Below, piece after piece: positions 1-8,854 of a stretch of 64,000 bases of DNA (its first letter is position 1; each line of letters begins with the position of its first letter). The position numbers were made by a program, and so were the translations under genes. The notes under the pieces are model-generated. The model saw only the letters and a list, made by a program, of their open reading frames with translations. It was not told where the DNA came from and did not search any database. The stretch spans positions 310,001 through 374,000 of the forward strand of contig NZ_CCDM010000004.1 in the NCBI RefSeq assembly GCF_000750635.1, read 5' to 3'. This stretch comes from Oceanobacillus jeddahensis. GTDB lineage: Bacteria > Bacillota > Bacilli > Bacillales > Amphibacillaceae.

Positions 1-210
1 CTTTGGGAGTTTATCATCTGTAAATAGATAAGGAATCCGTTTGTATAATACAAATTCATCCCAAGGAATTAAATGACTAATCACTTCTGCCACAGTCCAT
101 TTATTTTCTGCTATGGGTGTTCTCCATTCATCTTCAGTTAAATCTTTTAAAGCTTGTACAAATTCGATAACGCACCTATGATGTTCTAATATTTCTTTTT
201 TACCCTCCAT
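1..210 (-). CDS. DinB-family protein, 3' part cut by window edge
   Basis: The first 70 codons of a protein whose C-terminus lies beyond position 1. It starts at ATG 210. It reads as a DinB-like four-helix bundle: an N-terminal helix with EHH, then a KWTVAEVISHL segment typical of the second helix, where a metal-binding His normally lies, followed by IPWDEF. DinB/YfiT-type proteins are metal-binding bundles often linked to thiol transfer or stress; the substrate here is unknown. It lies 11 bp downstream of the TetR gene on the same strand, so they may be cotranscribed. Family call is good; function is unknown. Confidence 0.75.
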   Translation of the reverse strand, partial: MEGKKEILEHHRCVIEFVQALKDLTEDEWRTPIAENKWTVAEVISHLIPWDEFVLYKRIPYLFTDDKLPK

Positions 211-221
211 TATTCATCCAC

Positions 222-824
222 CTACCTAATAATTAAATCCTCCGAAACAAGCTTCACAAACTGATCCATCGTTGATTTATAATTCGCTTCCCCGATCATT
301 TCCTTTTGTAAAGACAAAATAACCAAAGAGCGAATCATGCTGACGATAATATCCGGTTCTAATTGTTTCATAACCCCATCTGCTTGCCACTTTTCAATAT
401 AGGGAACTAAAAAGTCGATGTCCCCTTGATGATTACTTTCTAATTTTTTATGAGGCAGTTTGCGCAGCAGCTGTTCCATCGTTGATTTATCAAACAGTTG
501 TTTGATAATTGGACTTTCGTCTAAGAATTGTAAAGCTTGCTGTAAAAAATGACGGAAGGTTTCCCTTGTTACCTTTTCTGTCAGCAGTATCTTATGAAGC
601 AATTCCTCGCGAATATATTGTTCTTCCTGTTCCAGGATTTCAAAATATAGTTCTTCTTTCGATTCATAAAAAAGATAAAAGCTTCCTTGTGCGATATTAA
701 CCTGCTTCGTTAAATCACTAATACTTGTCTTTTTTAAGCCTAGGTCTCCAAATAGCTGCCTTCCATGTTCTAACAACTTACTGCGAATATATTCTTTTTC
801 TTGCTCGTTAAATTTTCCCGCCAA
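222..824 (-). CDS. TetR-family transcriptional regulator
   Basis: A 200-aa one-component repressor. Residues about 10-57 form the TetR helix-turn-helix, with the motif TSISDLTKQVNIAQGSFYLF followed by ESKEELY. The remainder is a helical ligand-binding domain. It lies downstream of, and on the same strand as, an ABC-2 exporter operon (1226-3503), so control of that exporter is a reasonable inference, but a palindromic repeat at 850-994 separates them and no operator was identified. Ligand and target are unknown. A related TetR with the same AKGTFY/AQGSFY-type recognition region is at 56768. Confidence 0.88.
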   Translation of the reverse strand: MAGKFNEQEKEYIRSKLLEHGRQLFGDLGLKKTSISDLTKQVNIAQGSFYLFYESKEELYFEILEQEEQYIREELLHKILLTEKVTRETFRHFLQQALQFLDESPIIKQLFDKSTMEQLLRKLPHKKLESNHQGDIDFLVPYIEKWQADGVMKQLEPDIIVSMIRSLVILSLQKEMIGEANYKSTMDQFVKLVSEDLIIR

Positions 825-849
825 GATTCCCCGCTCCTTTATAGTGCGT

Positions 850-994
850 GTTCAAAAAGGCCGATAAATAGGACCAAGAAGTTCAAGGCGACGTGTTTTT
901 TTCGAACGGAGCGTATGCTTTATAATACGTGAGTATCGGAAAAAACACGTCAACGCAGAAATTCGCCGTGTCATTTTTATTGGACTTTTTGAAC
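850..994. repeat. 145-bp imperfect palindromic intergenic repeat
   Basis: The ends are inverted copies: GTTCAAAAAGGCCGATAA at 850 and, read on the other strand from 994, GTTCAAAAAGTCCAATAA (16 of 18 identical). An inner inverted pair GACGTGTTTTTTCG / CGGAAAAAACACGTC forms a second stem around the centre. This is the form of a short non-autonomous MITE-like or extragenic palindromic element. It has no coding capacity. It sits directly upstream of the TetR start and abuts a short open frame at 995-1083. No second full copy was found in the window, so its repeat status is inferred from its shape. Confidence 0.6.
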
Positions 995-1225
995 ATCCTC
1001 TTATACACTTCATGCTTACCTTTTTCTTTAATATAAACTACCAATCCCAGGAAAGAAATCAATATACCGCATATCCATATCATAAAACAAATCTATCGTG
1101 CATTATTTATTTTACAATAAATATCGGATAATATGATCAAACAGTTTTGAATGGGATAGCTTTTCCATAACTGCACTTCTCCCTACACTACTATTTTTAA
1201 AATCCAGCTCAATTTTACTGCAGGA

Positions 1226-1948
1226 TTAAGTAGCTTTGCGGTTAAATTTTTTAAATAACACATATAAATATATCCCCTGCACACAAAAGCCAATCCATAC
1301 GTAAATATTATGAAGCAATGCGATTTCATCATTTTTCATGAATGCTTCCGAAATCCAAAATGTTGGAAAAACACCTAACAAAAACAGCCAATTTGACTCC
1401 ACAAAGTATGTTAGAGCAGGAATAACTACAATGATTCCTACTGCTTTTCCAATAGCCAGTCCTTCCACTTTATTATTTGCAAAGCTTGCTAGAAACAATG
1501 CAATTAACGGCGTAAGCAATGCTGCCTGCAAAACTATAGGCAATAGGCTCATCGCGAAATCAACAAGACCCGTATACATCATAACAAAAATTGTTAAAAT
1601 GATACTGGTTACCATAGGAACTAATAAACGATACAACAAATAGATAGACTTTGACACTGGTGTGACAGCGATATAGGACAAAATATGATCGTCCATTTCT
1701 TCTAAAATCATTAAACCTGCCATGACCCCAAGCATAAATGGTGGTAATAAGATGACAAAGCTCATGATAAAAGGGAAATGCTGTTCTATAGAAAACGCGT
1801 ACATTGCCTGGAGGTCTTCTGAAAAGGAAGAAATAGAATATTTGACGAATAACGCTAAAGCAACAGGTGCTAACATAGCCCCAAACAACATGGAATCACG
1901 TGTGATATTTTTTATATCTCCCACAAAAAAAGCGATAAACGTTCTCAT
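1226..1948 (-). CDS. ABC-2 type exporter permease
   Basis: A 240-aa membrane protein with about six hydrophobic segments, no periplasmic-binding or ATPase motif, and the layout of ABC-2 export permeases (N-terminal helix after a short cytoplasmic start, hydrophobic pairs at about 50-85, 100-160 and 170-235). It is the last gene of a three-gene operon; its ATG overlaps the stop of the upstream permease by 4 bp. The two different permeases plus one ATPase resemble drug/antibiotic exporters of the Rv2686c-Rv2688c (fluoroquinolone efflux) type; substrate not known. Confidence 0.8.
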   Translation of the reverse strand: MRTFIAFFVGDIKNITRDSMLFGAMLAPVALALFVKYSISSFSEDLQAMYAFSIEQHFPFIMSFVILLPPFMLGVMAGLMILEEMDDHILSYIAVTPVSKSIYLLYRLLVPMVTSIILTIFVMMYTGLVDFAMSLLPIVLQAALLTPLIALFLASFANNKVEGLAIGKAVGIIVVIPALTYFVESNWLFLLGVFPTFWISEAFMKNDEIALLHNIYVWIGFCVQGIYLYVLFKKFNRKAT

Positions 1949-2652
1949 TTTTTATCACTTCCAATGTGTAAGATGATGGATTTATAAAAAGAATGCTTCG
2001 CAAAAATATACGCGATCCCAATCCAAATAACAAGCATACCTACAGCATATATCATCTCCCAAACCGATATATCTATCATTCCACCTTCTATCAAAATAAG
2101 TGTTGCATAGGAAGGGATGAAATAAAACAGCCATGTATGAAAAATGTTTAGATAATCTAATAAAGGCAGAAAAAATATAATGGAATAGAGAGAAGAAATC
2201 ATAAAGTACTTATTAAGTGTCTTCGCTCGAACAGCCAACGTCAATCCGAAAAGTGTAAAAAAGATAGCGCTTAAAAATGCCCCCAATAAAATGGTGCCTA
2301 TATTTATTTTAAATCCAGTCGTTAAAATGATAATACTAAGACAGACTACCACGGTTAGCAAAGTCAGTGAACCCACTTTGCTTATGATATACTCTTCCAT
2401 ACGAAAGGGAGTTACAAATAGACTATCAAACGTATTTTGGGACTTTTCTAAGAGAATGATTCCTCCTATAAAATAGAATCCAAGGACAACAGGGTCTGTA
2501 AATATTACTAAAATACTTGCTGTAGCAGATCCTGATTCTGGCATCATATGAAGTAAAAAAATATAAAAAATGGTGAGTAGGAGATAAGCATGAACGATAC
2601 GATACCGATAGAGAGAAAGCATATCAAACTTCAAAGCAGATAAAAGTCTCAT
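1945..2652 (-). CDS. ABC-2 type exporter permease
   Basis: A 235-aa protein with six predicted membrane helices, starting with MRLLSALKFDMLSLYRYR, which is typical of ABC-2 permeases (a short amphipathic segment before the first helix). The ILLEKSQNTFDSLFVTP stretch is the conserved cytoplasmic loop that contacts the ATPase in this class. It overlaps both neighbours by 4 bp (ATGA junctions), implying translational coupling and a 1:1:1 complex with the ATPase at 2649 and the permease at 1226. Likely exports a hydrophobic compound. Confidence 0.82.
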   Translation of the reverse strand: MRLLSALKFDMLSLYRYRIVHAYLLLTIFYIFLLHMMPESGSATASILVIFTDPVVLGFYFIGGIILLEKSQNTFDSLFVTPFRMEEYIISKVGSLTLLTVVVCLSIIILTTGFKINIGTILLGAFLSAIFFTLFGLTLAVRAKTLNKYFMISSLYSIIFFLPLLDYLNIFHTWLFYFIPSYATLILIEGGMIDISVWEMIYAVGMLVIWIGIAYIFAKHSFYKSIILHIGSDKK

Positions 2653-3503
2653 GTAATTGTCCTCCCTGTCACTTTTATGAATATATCCTGCAGTTTGGCC
2701 TCTTGTGTGTGCATTCTTTCGATATCTTTGAACTTGATCATATTTACGAAATCTGTATTATCTCCCAGTCCTTCCATCGAAAAAATAACTGACTTCATTT
2801 GATTATTTTCCCTGTATTCAACCTGCAGTTTTTTCTGACCATAGCGCAATTTCAAATCACGAGGGGAATCAATGATATTAATTTGACCGTCAACGACAAA
2901 AGCAACCCGATCACAAATTTCTTCAGCAACATTCATATTATGGGTAGTTAAAAAAATGGTTTTTCCTTCCGCTTTCTTCTTTAATATAATATCTTTTATC
3001 TTTTCCATATTGACTGGATCAAGTCCTGATGTAGGTTCATCGAGGAAGATCAGTTCTGGTTTATTCAATAGGGAACGCACGAAGTTCAACCTCATTTTCA
3101 TGCCCTTTGAATAATTGGAGACTCTTGTTTGAGCATCCTGTTCCAGCCCAACCATTTCCAACAGCTGTTTCGGATCCTCTTTTGCTCCGGTGTAGAAAGA
3201 ACTAAAAAAATTCAAATTTTCTATTGCAGTAAATTTATTGTATAAATTCGGTAATTCAAATGACACGCCAATTTTCTCGTAGTAATCCTTTCTAACATTC
3301 CTAATTTCTTTTCCCATCACCTTTACACTTCCTGAATATCCCTTAAGAATTCCAATTAATATTTTTTGCGCCGTACTTTTCCCTGCACCTGAGGGACCTA
3401 GAAAACCAAATACTTCCCCTTCTTCTATTTTAAAACACATTCCTTTAATGGTTTCATCCTTGTTTGCCGGGTAAGTAAAATATAACTGGTTTACATGGAT
3501 CAT
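2649..3503 (-). CDS. ABC exporter ATP-binding protein
   Basis: A 284-aa ATPase that powers the two permeases downstream. Walker A GPSGAGKST at about 37-45, signature NYSKGMKMR near 132 (a degenerate LSGGQ, common in exporter ATPases), Walker B LIFLDEPTSGLDP near 152, and the switch His in LTTHN. After about residue 215 comes the C-terminal extension seen in drug-export ATPases. First gene of the operon; nothing else precedes it on this strand back to the terminator at 3705-3742. The upstream AT-rich stretch 3504-3700 should hold the promoter; no operator could be assigned. Confidence 0.9.
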   Translation of the reverse strand: MIHVNQLYFTYPANKDETIKGMCFKIEEGEVFGFLGPSGAGKSTAQKILIGILKGYSGSVKVMGKEIRNVRKDYYEKIGVSFELPNLYNKFTAIENLNFFSSFYTGAKEDPKQLLEMVGLEQDAQTRVSNYSKGMKMRLNFVRSLLNKPELIFLDEPTSGLDPVNMEKIKDIILKKKAEGKTIFLTTHNMNVAEEICDRVAFVVDGQINIIDSPRDLKLRYGQKKLQVEYRENNQMKSVIFSMEGLGDNTDFVNMIKFKDIERMHTQEAKLQDIFIKVTGRTIT

Positions 3504-3704
3504 GCCTTCCTTCCTTTCTCAAATGAGTAGAATGTTAATTAGATATAATTGCATTTTATTGATTCTATGAATTTATTTATTTTATATTCATAAGAATACA
3601 GTATATTATTTATCATGTAAACCTGAAATATGTATACAATCATCTAAATATTCCGTAGATACTTGTCTGTATTATATTTAGGAGTGTAAAAATATGCATC
3701 AAAC

Positions 3705-3742
3705 AAATAAAAAGGATGCTTCACAAGACATCCTTTTTATTT
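3705..3742 (-). terminator. Hairpin terminator of the MFS/oxidoreductase operon
   Basis: Perfect 14-bp inverted repeat AAATAAAAAGGATG / CATCCTTTTTATTT with a 10-nt loop. On the minus strand the stem ends in a T-rich run, as expected for intrinsic termination after the gene ending at 3806. The A/T flanks on both sides would let it work in both directions. Confidence 0.8.
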
Positions 3743-3805
3743 ATGATAATTACATGTAAAAGTATCAGAAAATAAATGAAATAACTACAAAAGAATTATT
3801 TAATT

Positions 3806-4378
3806 TCATTTCCTGTTATTCCTGATCTTCTCCTCTCTTTTTAATAATCTTCCTAATTTATGAGCCTCTTTCAAAGCAGTTTCATCTTTCAGTATATCTA
3901 AGGGTTTATTTCCTTCACCTATTAAATAACCCTTATACGTTGACCCAATGAAATCACAGATATAAGCAAATTGTTGGACCAAAGGCATTCCTTTAACCAA
4001 CGGATTATCTCCTCCAACCGCAATGATATAAGCCTGTTTACGACGCATTTGTTTCTTAAACATTGGATAATTTTCATCTCTAACCGTCTGTGACCAACGA
4101 TCAATGAATCTTTTCATCAGACTGCTCATTCCAAACCAATAGATAGGCGTTGCAAAAATTAAAACCTCACAATCAATGATTTGGTCAATTATTTGATTAT
4201 ACGCATCTTCTACTGGTGAGAATCCATTTCTTTCATGTCTTTGATCAGAAATATCGTTAAACTGGTATTTTTTTAAATCAATTTTTGTTACTTCCGGTAA
4301 GTCTTTAATGACTTCTTCTGTTAGTCGTTCTGTATTCCCGTTATACCTTGTGCTTCCGTATATAACGCCAATTTTCAT
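3806..4378 (-). CDS. NAD(P)H-dependent FMN oxidoreductase, flavodoxin-like
   Basis: A 190-aa flavodoxin-fold protein. The N-terminal loop GSTRYNGNTERL is the phosphate-binding loop for FMN, and the central FATPIYWFGMSSLMKRFIDRW segment is diagnostic of the NADPH-dependent FMN reductase / NAD(P)H dehydrogenase family. The length fits the family. It lies 12 bp after the MFS transporter at 4391 and shares its promoter, so it may modify a quinone, nitro compound or other toxic molecule that the transporter also handles. A LysR regulator is divergent at 5893. Confidence 0.85.
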   Translation of the reverse strand: MKIGVIYGSTRYNGNTERLTEEVIKDLPEVTKIDLKKYQFNDISDQRHERNGFSPVEDAYNQIIDQIIDCEVLIFATPIYWFGMSSLMKRFIDRWSQTVRDENYPMFKKQMRRKQAYIIAVGGDNPLVKGMPLVQQFAYICDFIGSTYKGYLIGEGNKPLDILKDETALKEAHKLGRLLKREEKIRNNRK

Positions 4379-4390
4379 TTAAAGCCCCTC

Positions 4391-5590
4391 CTATTGATAA
4401 TTCTTCTTATCTTTCTTTTTTGAAATAACGTAATGCAGTGTTAAACCGCATAGCATTAATGCTCCCATACAAATAAAACCTATACTTGGAGAAAAAATAT
4501 CGATTAATAATCCAAGAACACTTGCAAATACAGCCTGCAGAAACAGTGCAATTCCCATCCATACAGACATCGCTCTGCCCATTAAGGCTTTTGGAACAAT
4601 TTCCATAAGCAAGGTGTTCATCATAATTCTGATAGAAGAATTTGAAAAACCAATGATGAAACTCCCCAGGAAAATAATGAAAATCATGGTATTCAAGGAT
4701 AAGCCTAGTAAAGTAATAATCGATAAAATAAAGATTATTTGAACAGCTCTGGTTTTCGTAACCTTCTTCGCAAATGGGGCTGCAAGAAATCCAGAAAGCA
4801 AACCACCGAATCCATAAGCCATATCAGAAAATCCAAAGACCACCGAATCCGCATTCAATGTTTCACTAACATACTCTGGTAAAACAACGTTAAAAACCAT
4901 CGTCGCTACTAAAGGGATGGCTGCTACTACCCCTAGCAGAAAAGTCAGTCTATGAGAGTATAAGTATTGAATCCCTTTTTTAAAAGATAAAAGATAACCT
5001 TCATCTTTATCTAACAAACTTGACTCATATTTAACAAACATCATAAATAAACTACAAATGACAAACATCAAGGAATTAATCAGCAGGATGGCTTCAAAGC
5101 CGGCAAACCGATAAATAAAACCAGAAGCAGCACCTGCCATAAACATTCCAACTTGTAAACTAATTTCGACCAACGAATTACCTTTCGACAATTGCTCTCC
5201 CGTTAGTAATTCTTGAATAAGACTTCGGGATGCCGACATATAAATACTCCACCCGATGCCATTAACAATGGAAAATATATAAATATATCCGATCGTAAAT
5301 CCATCCAATAGGAAAGCAACTGTAAGTATTCCAATGGCAACTGCCCTTAGGATAAAGGTTATTTGGATAACGACTTTTCGATTAAATTTATCTGTCAGAA
5401 TACCTGTCAACGGGGAAACAAGAAAGCCAGCTATGACATTCAGTGCTAACATCACACCAACTGCTCCAGATGAGCCTGTTTCATCTAATAAGTACCAGTT
5501 CGCTCCGATTGTACTCATTCCTACGCCAAATCCTGACATGATATCTGCAAGAAAGAAGAATAAAAAATTTCTATTTTTTAAAATGGACAT
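4391..5590 (-). CDS. MFS efflux transporter
   Basis: A 399-aa protein with about 12 membrane helices. It begins NRNFLFFFLADIMSGFGVG and has the loop-2/3 motif GILTDKFNRK of the major facilitator superfamily, in the enterobactin/macrolide-exporter-like group. First gene of a two-gene unit with the FMN reductase, divergent from a LysR gene across a 302-bp intergenic region; this arrangement usually means the LysR protein regulates the transporter. Substrate unknown; drug or metabolite efflux inferred. Confidence 0.87.
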   Translation of the reverse strand: MSILKNRNFLFFFLADIMSGFGVGMSTIGANWYLLDETGSSGAVGVMLALNVIAGFLVSPLTGILTDKFNRKVVIQITFILRAVAIGILTVAFLLDGFTIGYIYIFSIVNGIGWSIYMSASRSLIQELLTGEQLSKGNSLVEISLQVGMFMAGAASGFIYRFAGFEAILLINSLMFVICSLFMMFVKYESSLLDKDEGYLLSFKKGIQYLYSHRLTFLLGVVAAIPLVATMVFNVVLPEYVSETLNADSVVFGFSDMAYGFGGLLSGFLAAPFAKKVTKTRAVQIIFILSIITLLGLSLNTMIFIIFLGSFIIGFSNSSIRIMMNTLLMEIVPKALMGRAMSVWMGIALFLQAVFASVLGLLIDIFSPSIGFICMGALMLCGLTLHYVISKKKDKKNYQ

Positions 5591-5798
5591 TACATCGCCT
5601 CGCTTTTTTTATTGTTATTATTCTGCGTATCCTATTACGTAAAACGATTTCTCAAAGACTTTTCGCGGCTTTCTCTTTCATCTCACTATGAAACGAGGCT
5701 TTGTTACTCAAAATAATGCTTTAGCATGTGGTTTGGCATGTTATGTAATTAGACTCCAACATATAATAACTCCCCCAATTATTGGTTTCTTCACTTTT

Positions 5799-5869
5799 TT
5801 GTGAGCAAGGTTATTGTATGATAGTATATTTGTATAAACCAGATTAAAAATCCGATAGTTTCCATCGGA
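5799..5869 (+). promoter_or_regulatory. Predicted LysR-gene promoter and dyad
   Basis: A sigma-A-like promoter: TTGTGA at 5799-5804, 17-bp spacer, TAGTAT at 5822-5827, facing the LysR gene at 5893. Just downstream is a dyad TCCGAT-N7-ATCGGA (5851-5869), which could be an operator or 5' leader hairpin. The rest of the divergent region 5591-5798 is AT-rich and must hold the MFS promoter, which was not resolved. Confidence 0.45.
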
Positions 5870-5892
5870 AATATCGATTGGAGCGAAAATAA

Positions 5893-6786
5893 ATGGATAT
5901 AAAGCAGCTTTCTACATTTCAGGTTGCAAGTGAAACGCTAAATTTTACCAAAAGCGCTGAAATCTTAAACTATGCGCAGTCTAGTGTGACTTCTCAAATC
6001 AAAAGTTTAGAGACAGAATTAGGGGTCAATTTATTTGATAGACTAGGAAATAAACTCGTACTCACGACATCTGGAGAAAAATTTAAAAGGTATAGTGATA
6101 CGATCATTTCTCAATACCATTCAGCTATGGAAGAAATCAATTTTGATAAACATATGAAAAGCACCATCACCGTTGGAGCAACGGAAAGTCAATGTACTTA
6201 TAAGCTGCCTGATGTACTGAAAGAATTAAAAATGTTGTTCCCTAATATAGGAGTAGTTGTTAAACCGCTTCATCGATTTTCTGATATTCAGTCCCAATTA
6301 TATTCAGGTGAAATAGATTTTGCGTTTATGCTTGGAGAAGAAGGAGAAAGAAACGGGGGCAATTTGGAGATTTCAAAACTATCTACTGAAAAATTGGTGT
6401 TAGTAGCTTCGCCAGAGAATTCTATTTCACAAATGAATAACGCCAAGATACAAGATTTAACCGAAGAGACTATCATACTCACCGAAAAAGGTTGTTCTTA
6501 CAGGAATTTATTAGAGAACATTCTCCAGAATAAAAATATAAACTTCGATGCAACGTTTGAAATTACAAACATAGAAACATTAAAAAATTGCGTAAAAACA
6601 AACCTTGGTATTGCTCTATTACCTTATGGAGTCGTAAAAAAAGAAATGGAAACTGGGGAATTAAAAAGGATTCAGCTAGCGGAAGAAAAGGATCGTGAAA
6701 TATACCATTTTATCTCCTGGCATAAAGATAAAAAGCTCACTCCTATACTTAATTCATTTATTTCGGTAAGTGAACGTATTTTCTAA
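5893..6786 (+). CDS. LysR-family transcriptional regulator
   Basis: A 297-aa regulator. Residues 1-60 are the LysR winged HTH (MDIKQLSTFQVASETLNFTKSAEIL followed by SSVTSQIKSLETELGVNLFDR), then a linker helix and two alpha/beta effector subdomains (about 90-165 and 166-290). Divergent from the MFS transporter/FMN reductase pair, which it probably controls in response to a small molecule. Followed by a strong bidirectional terminator at 6819-6870. Confidence 0.92.
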   Translation: MDIKQLSTFQVASETLNFTKSAEILNYAQSSVTSQIKSLETELGVNLFDRLGNKLVLTTSGEKFKRYSDTIISQYHSAMEEINFDKHMKSTITVGATESQCTYKLPDVLKELKMLFPNIGVVVKPLHRFSDIQSQLYSGEIDFAFMLGEEGERNGGNLEISKLSTEKLVLVASPENSISQMNNAKIQDLTEETIILTEKGCSYRNLLENILQNKNINFDATFEITNIETLKNCVKTNLGIALLPYGVVKKEMETGELKRIQLAEEKDREIYHFISWHKDKKLTPILNSFISVSERIF

Positions 6787-6818
6787 GGGGGATGATTTTA
6801 ACTTTATCGCTTTAATCA

Positions 6819-6870
6819 TTAGAAAACCTACGGATTCGCTAATGAACAAGCGAATCCGTAGGTTTTCTAA
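6819..6870. terminator. Bidirectional terminator, 22-bp perfect stem
   Basis: Two perfectly complementary 22-nt arms (6819-6840 and 6849-6870) around an 8-nt loop, between convergent genes (LysR ending 6786 and TetR ending 6943). The outer part is TTAGAAAACC / GGTTTTCTAA, giving T-rich tails in both directions. The stem is unusually long and perfect. Confidence 0.85.
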
Positions 6871-6942
6871 TACCTTCCTATCATTTTTAATACTTCTCGG
6901 AAAAAATTTAATCTCTCTCTCAAGAAAGGCAAGGTCTTTAAA

Positions 6943-7539
6943 TTACTTTAAAAGAGAATGAAGATGATATTTTAAAGTCTCCATCATTTCTTCATGTGTA
7001 AACTGCTCTGGATTTAATAAATGATGCATCGCCATTCCATCAACAATTGCGTGGAGCCTGTTAACTTCCATTTCAAGATCTAGTCCTTCTTTTGCTATAT
7101 CCAATAATTGCAATGCATGAACTACATTTTTTAATCCTTCATGCATGTCACCATAGACTTTATCACTTAGCTCCCGAAGTGTTTTATCGACCAGAACTTT
7201 TGCTGAAAAAGCTAACCATACCTCCATTTCTATTTTTCGTTCTTCATCGACAGGCAATACTTCACTGACAGCCTCTGTTACAAGTTCTAACGGATCCCTG
7301 TCTTTTGAAAATTTCCTTGCCTTTGCTCTTTGCATAACTCGATCTGCTACGAGTTCCATAGAAAAGTGCAGTAATTCTGACTGTGATGCAAAATAATATC
7401 TTACTGCACCAACCGAGAGTCCGGAAGACTGTGCAATTCTTCTTACGGTTGCTTGTTCAATCCCCTCTTCCACGATGACTTTCCATGTCGTTTCTGCGAT
7501 TTGAATTTTACGTTTTTGATGATCAACTTGTTTTGGCAT
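6943..7539 (-). CDS. TetR-family regulator (BetI-like C-terminal domain)
   Basis: A 198-aa repressor. HTH at about 12-55 (VRRIAQSSGLSVGAVRYYF then SQSELL), followed by a helical domain in which HAIVDGMAMHHLLNPEQ matches the BetI-type TetR_C group. Divergent from a two-gene membrane-protein unit; a strong inverted repeat lies in the 93-bp gap and overlaps the region just upstream of both genes, so autoregulation and control of 7633-8772 are likely. Confidence 0.9.
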   Translation of the reverse strand: MPKQVDHQKRKIQIAETTWKVIVEEGIEQATVRRIAQSSGLSVGAVRYYFASQSELLHFSMELVADRVMQRAKARKFSKDRDPLELVTEAVSEVLPVDEERKIEMEVWLAFSAKVLVDKTLRELSDKVYGDMHEGLKNVVHALQLLDIAKEGLDLEMEVNRLHAIVDGMAMHHLLNPEQFTHEEMMETLKYHLHSLLK

Positions 7540-7549
7540 ATTTTTATTT

Positions 7550-7607
7550 TAGCACAATTGTATTAAATAAACAATCATGCTATATTTAATTTAATACAGT
7601 TGTGCTA
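7550..7607. promoter_or_regulatory. Palindromic operator of the divergent TetR
   Basis: TAGCACAATTGTATTAAAT (7550-7568) and its inverted partner ATTTAATACAGTTGTGCTA (7589-7607) match at 18 of 19 positions and are separated by 20 bp, within the divergent TetR/membrane-protein gap. Each arm carries a TTGTGCTA/TAGCACAA end. Two half-operators or two dimer sites for the TetR protein at 6943 is the simplest reading. Confidence 0.7.
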
Positions 7608-7632
7608 AATAAATGCAAAGGATGTGTTCCAT

Positions 7633-8166
7633 TTGATTGGTTGGTTAATTATAGCTTGTGAAGTTGGATTTTGGGTGTTTGTTTTAGCTGGATTATGTTC
7701 CAGGTATATATGGAAAAAGAAGAGATTGGGTGCCTTTCTGTTGATTTGTACTCCTATTGTAGATCTTATCTTACTTATTGTAACGGTCATTGATTTAAAA
7801 AACGGTGCTGTTGCTACTACGATACATGGAATAGCTGCAGTTTATATTGGTGTAAGTATTGCTTTTGGCCATCGGATGATTCAATGGGCAGATGGACATT
7901 TTAATTATCGATTTGGAAACGGTGATAAGCCGGTAAAAATAAAGTACGGAAAAGAGCATGCGAGAAAAGAACGTGAAGGATGGTACCGGCATTTGCTCTC
8001 CTTGTTCATCGGTGGCGGGATATTAATAAGTATCACTCTTTATATTAACAATGATGCTCAGACTGAATCATTAATGCATATCATGCTGCTCTGGTCTCTC
8101 ATTGTCGTCATCGATTTTATAATAAGTTTCAGCTACACACTTTTCCCCAAAAAGCAAAAAGCATGA
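7633..8166 (+). CDS. YmcC-like integral membrane protein
   Basis: A 177-aa membrane protein of unknown function with helices near 1-25, 35-55, 63-80, 120-140 and 150-170. It resembles the uncharacterised Bacillus YmcC family (MIGWLIIACEVGFW start). I choose TTG 7633 because AAAGGA at 7617-7622 is then 10 nt upstream; the in-frame GTG at 7624 is only 1 nt from it. Divergent from and probably repressed by the TetR at 6943. Followed 84 bp later by another membrane gene on the same strand. Confidence 0.7.
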   Translation: MIGWLIIACEVGFWVFVLAGLCSRYIWKKKRLGAFLLICTPIVDLILLIVTVIDLKNGAVATTIHGIAAVYIGVSIAFGHRMIQWADGHFNYRFGNGDKPVKIKYGKEHARKEREGWYRHLLSLFIGGGILISITLYINNDAQTESLMHIMLLWSLIVVIDFIISFSYTLFPKKQKA

Positions 8167-8250
8167 TGTATTCACAGTTGAAAAGCACTGGTGGCAGAAA
8201 AGAAACGAAAATCTCACAGCTTCTGATAATTTAAATTGGGAGGATTTTAA

Positions 8251-8772
8251 ATGGACGTCCATACATTGATTTGGTCTTTTTTAATCATTTTCATGCTTCA
8301 TAACTTTGAAGAAATTATTATAATAGAAAGATGGTTTTCTAAAAAGTATCCGGAAGTTCGTGAACGCATACCTCCTTTTGCCATCCATGAATTAGAGAAA
8401 CACAAAAAAATGACAGCTATTCAGTTTTCCATCGTCGTATACATTCTTTCTATCGTTGCATCTGCTTTGATAGTAGTGACTGTTATCACAGAGCAATACT
8501 TTTTATTCTTTGGTTTAAATATAATTTTTGCGTTAAATATTTTTACGCATCCGCTTCAGTCATTATTGCTAAAATGTTATGTTCCAGGGTTATGGACGAC
8601 ATTATTATTGATTATTCCATATAATATTATCGTCCATATAGCGTTTTATCAGCATGGACTTTTGAACTTGGCTATCAGCATGAAAGCACTGTTCGTTATC
8701 ATACTATTTATTCCAGTGTTTATTGTAAGTCATATGATTGGGGAAAAATTGGCTTTTCGATTAGAAAGTTAA
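8251..8772 (+). CDS. HXXEE-domain membrane protein
   Basis: A 173-aa protein with about five membrane helices. The first helix carries HNFEE, the HxxEE motif that defines this uncharacterised family; a second conserved His-containing segment ALNIFTHPLQS is in the third helix. The start ATG has GGAGG 8 nt upstream. Second gene of a unit controlled from the TetR operator at 7550-7607. Enzymatic or metal-binding role possible from the conserved polar residues in the membrane, but unproven. Confidence 0.8.
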   Translation: MDVHTLIWSFLIIFMLHNFEEIIIIERWFSKKYPEVRERIPPFAIHELEKHKKMTAIQFSIVVYILSIVASALIVVTVITEQYFLFFGLNIIFALNIFTHPLQSLLLKCYVPGLWTTLLLIIPYNIIVHIAFYQHGLLNLAISMKALFVIILFIPVFIVSHMIGEKLAFRLES

Positions 8773-8854
8773 TTCTTCACAGTGAACTAACCTCATCAAT
8801 TATCACCCTTACTAGTTATTTGAAGAGGGAACCTTTTTGAAAGTATATTACAAC

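Noticed and set aside
883..1083. 66-codon minus-strand frame
   Set aside because: Only its first 26-30 codons lie outside the palindromic repeat, it has no ribosome binding site, and the remainder simply reads through the repeat. At most a relic of a small membrane peptide.
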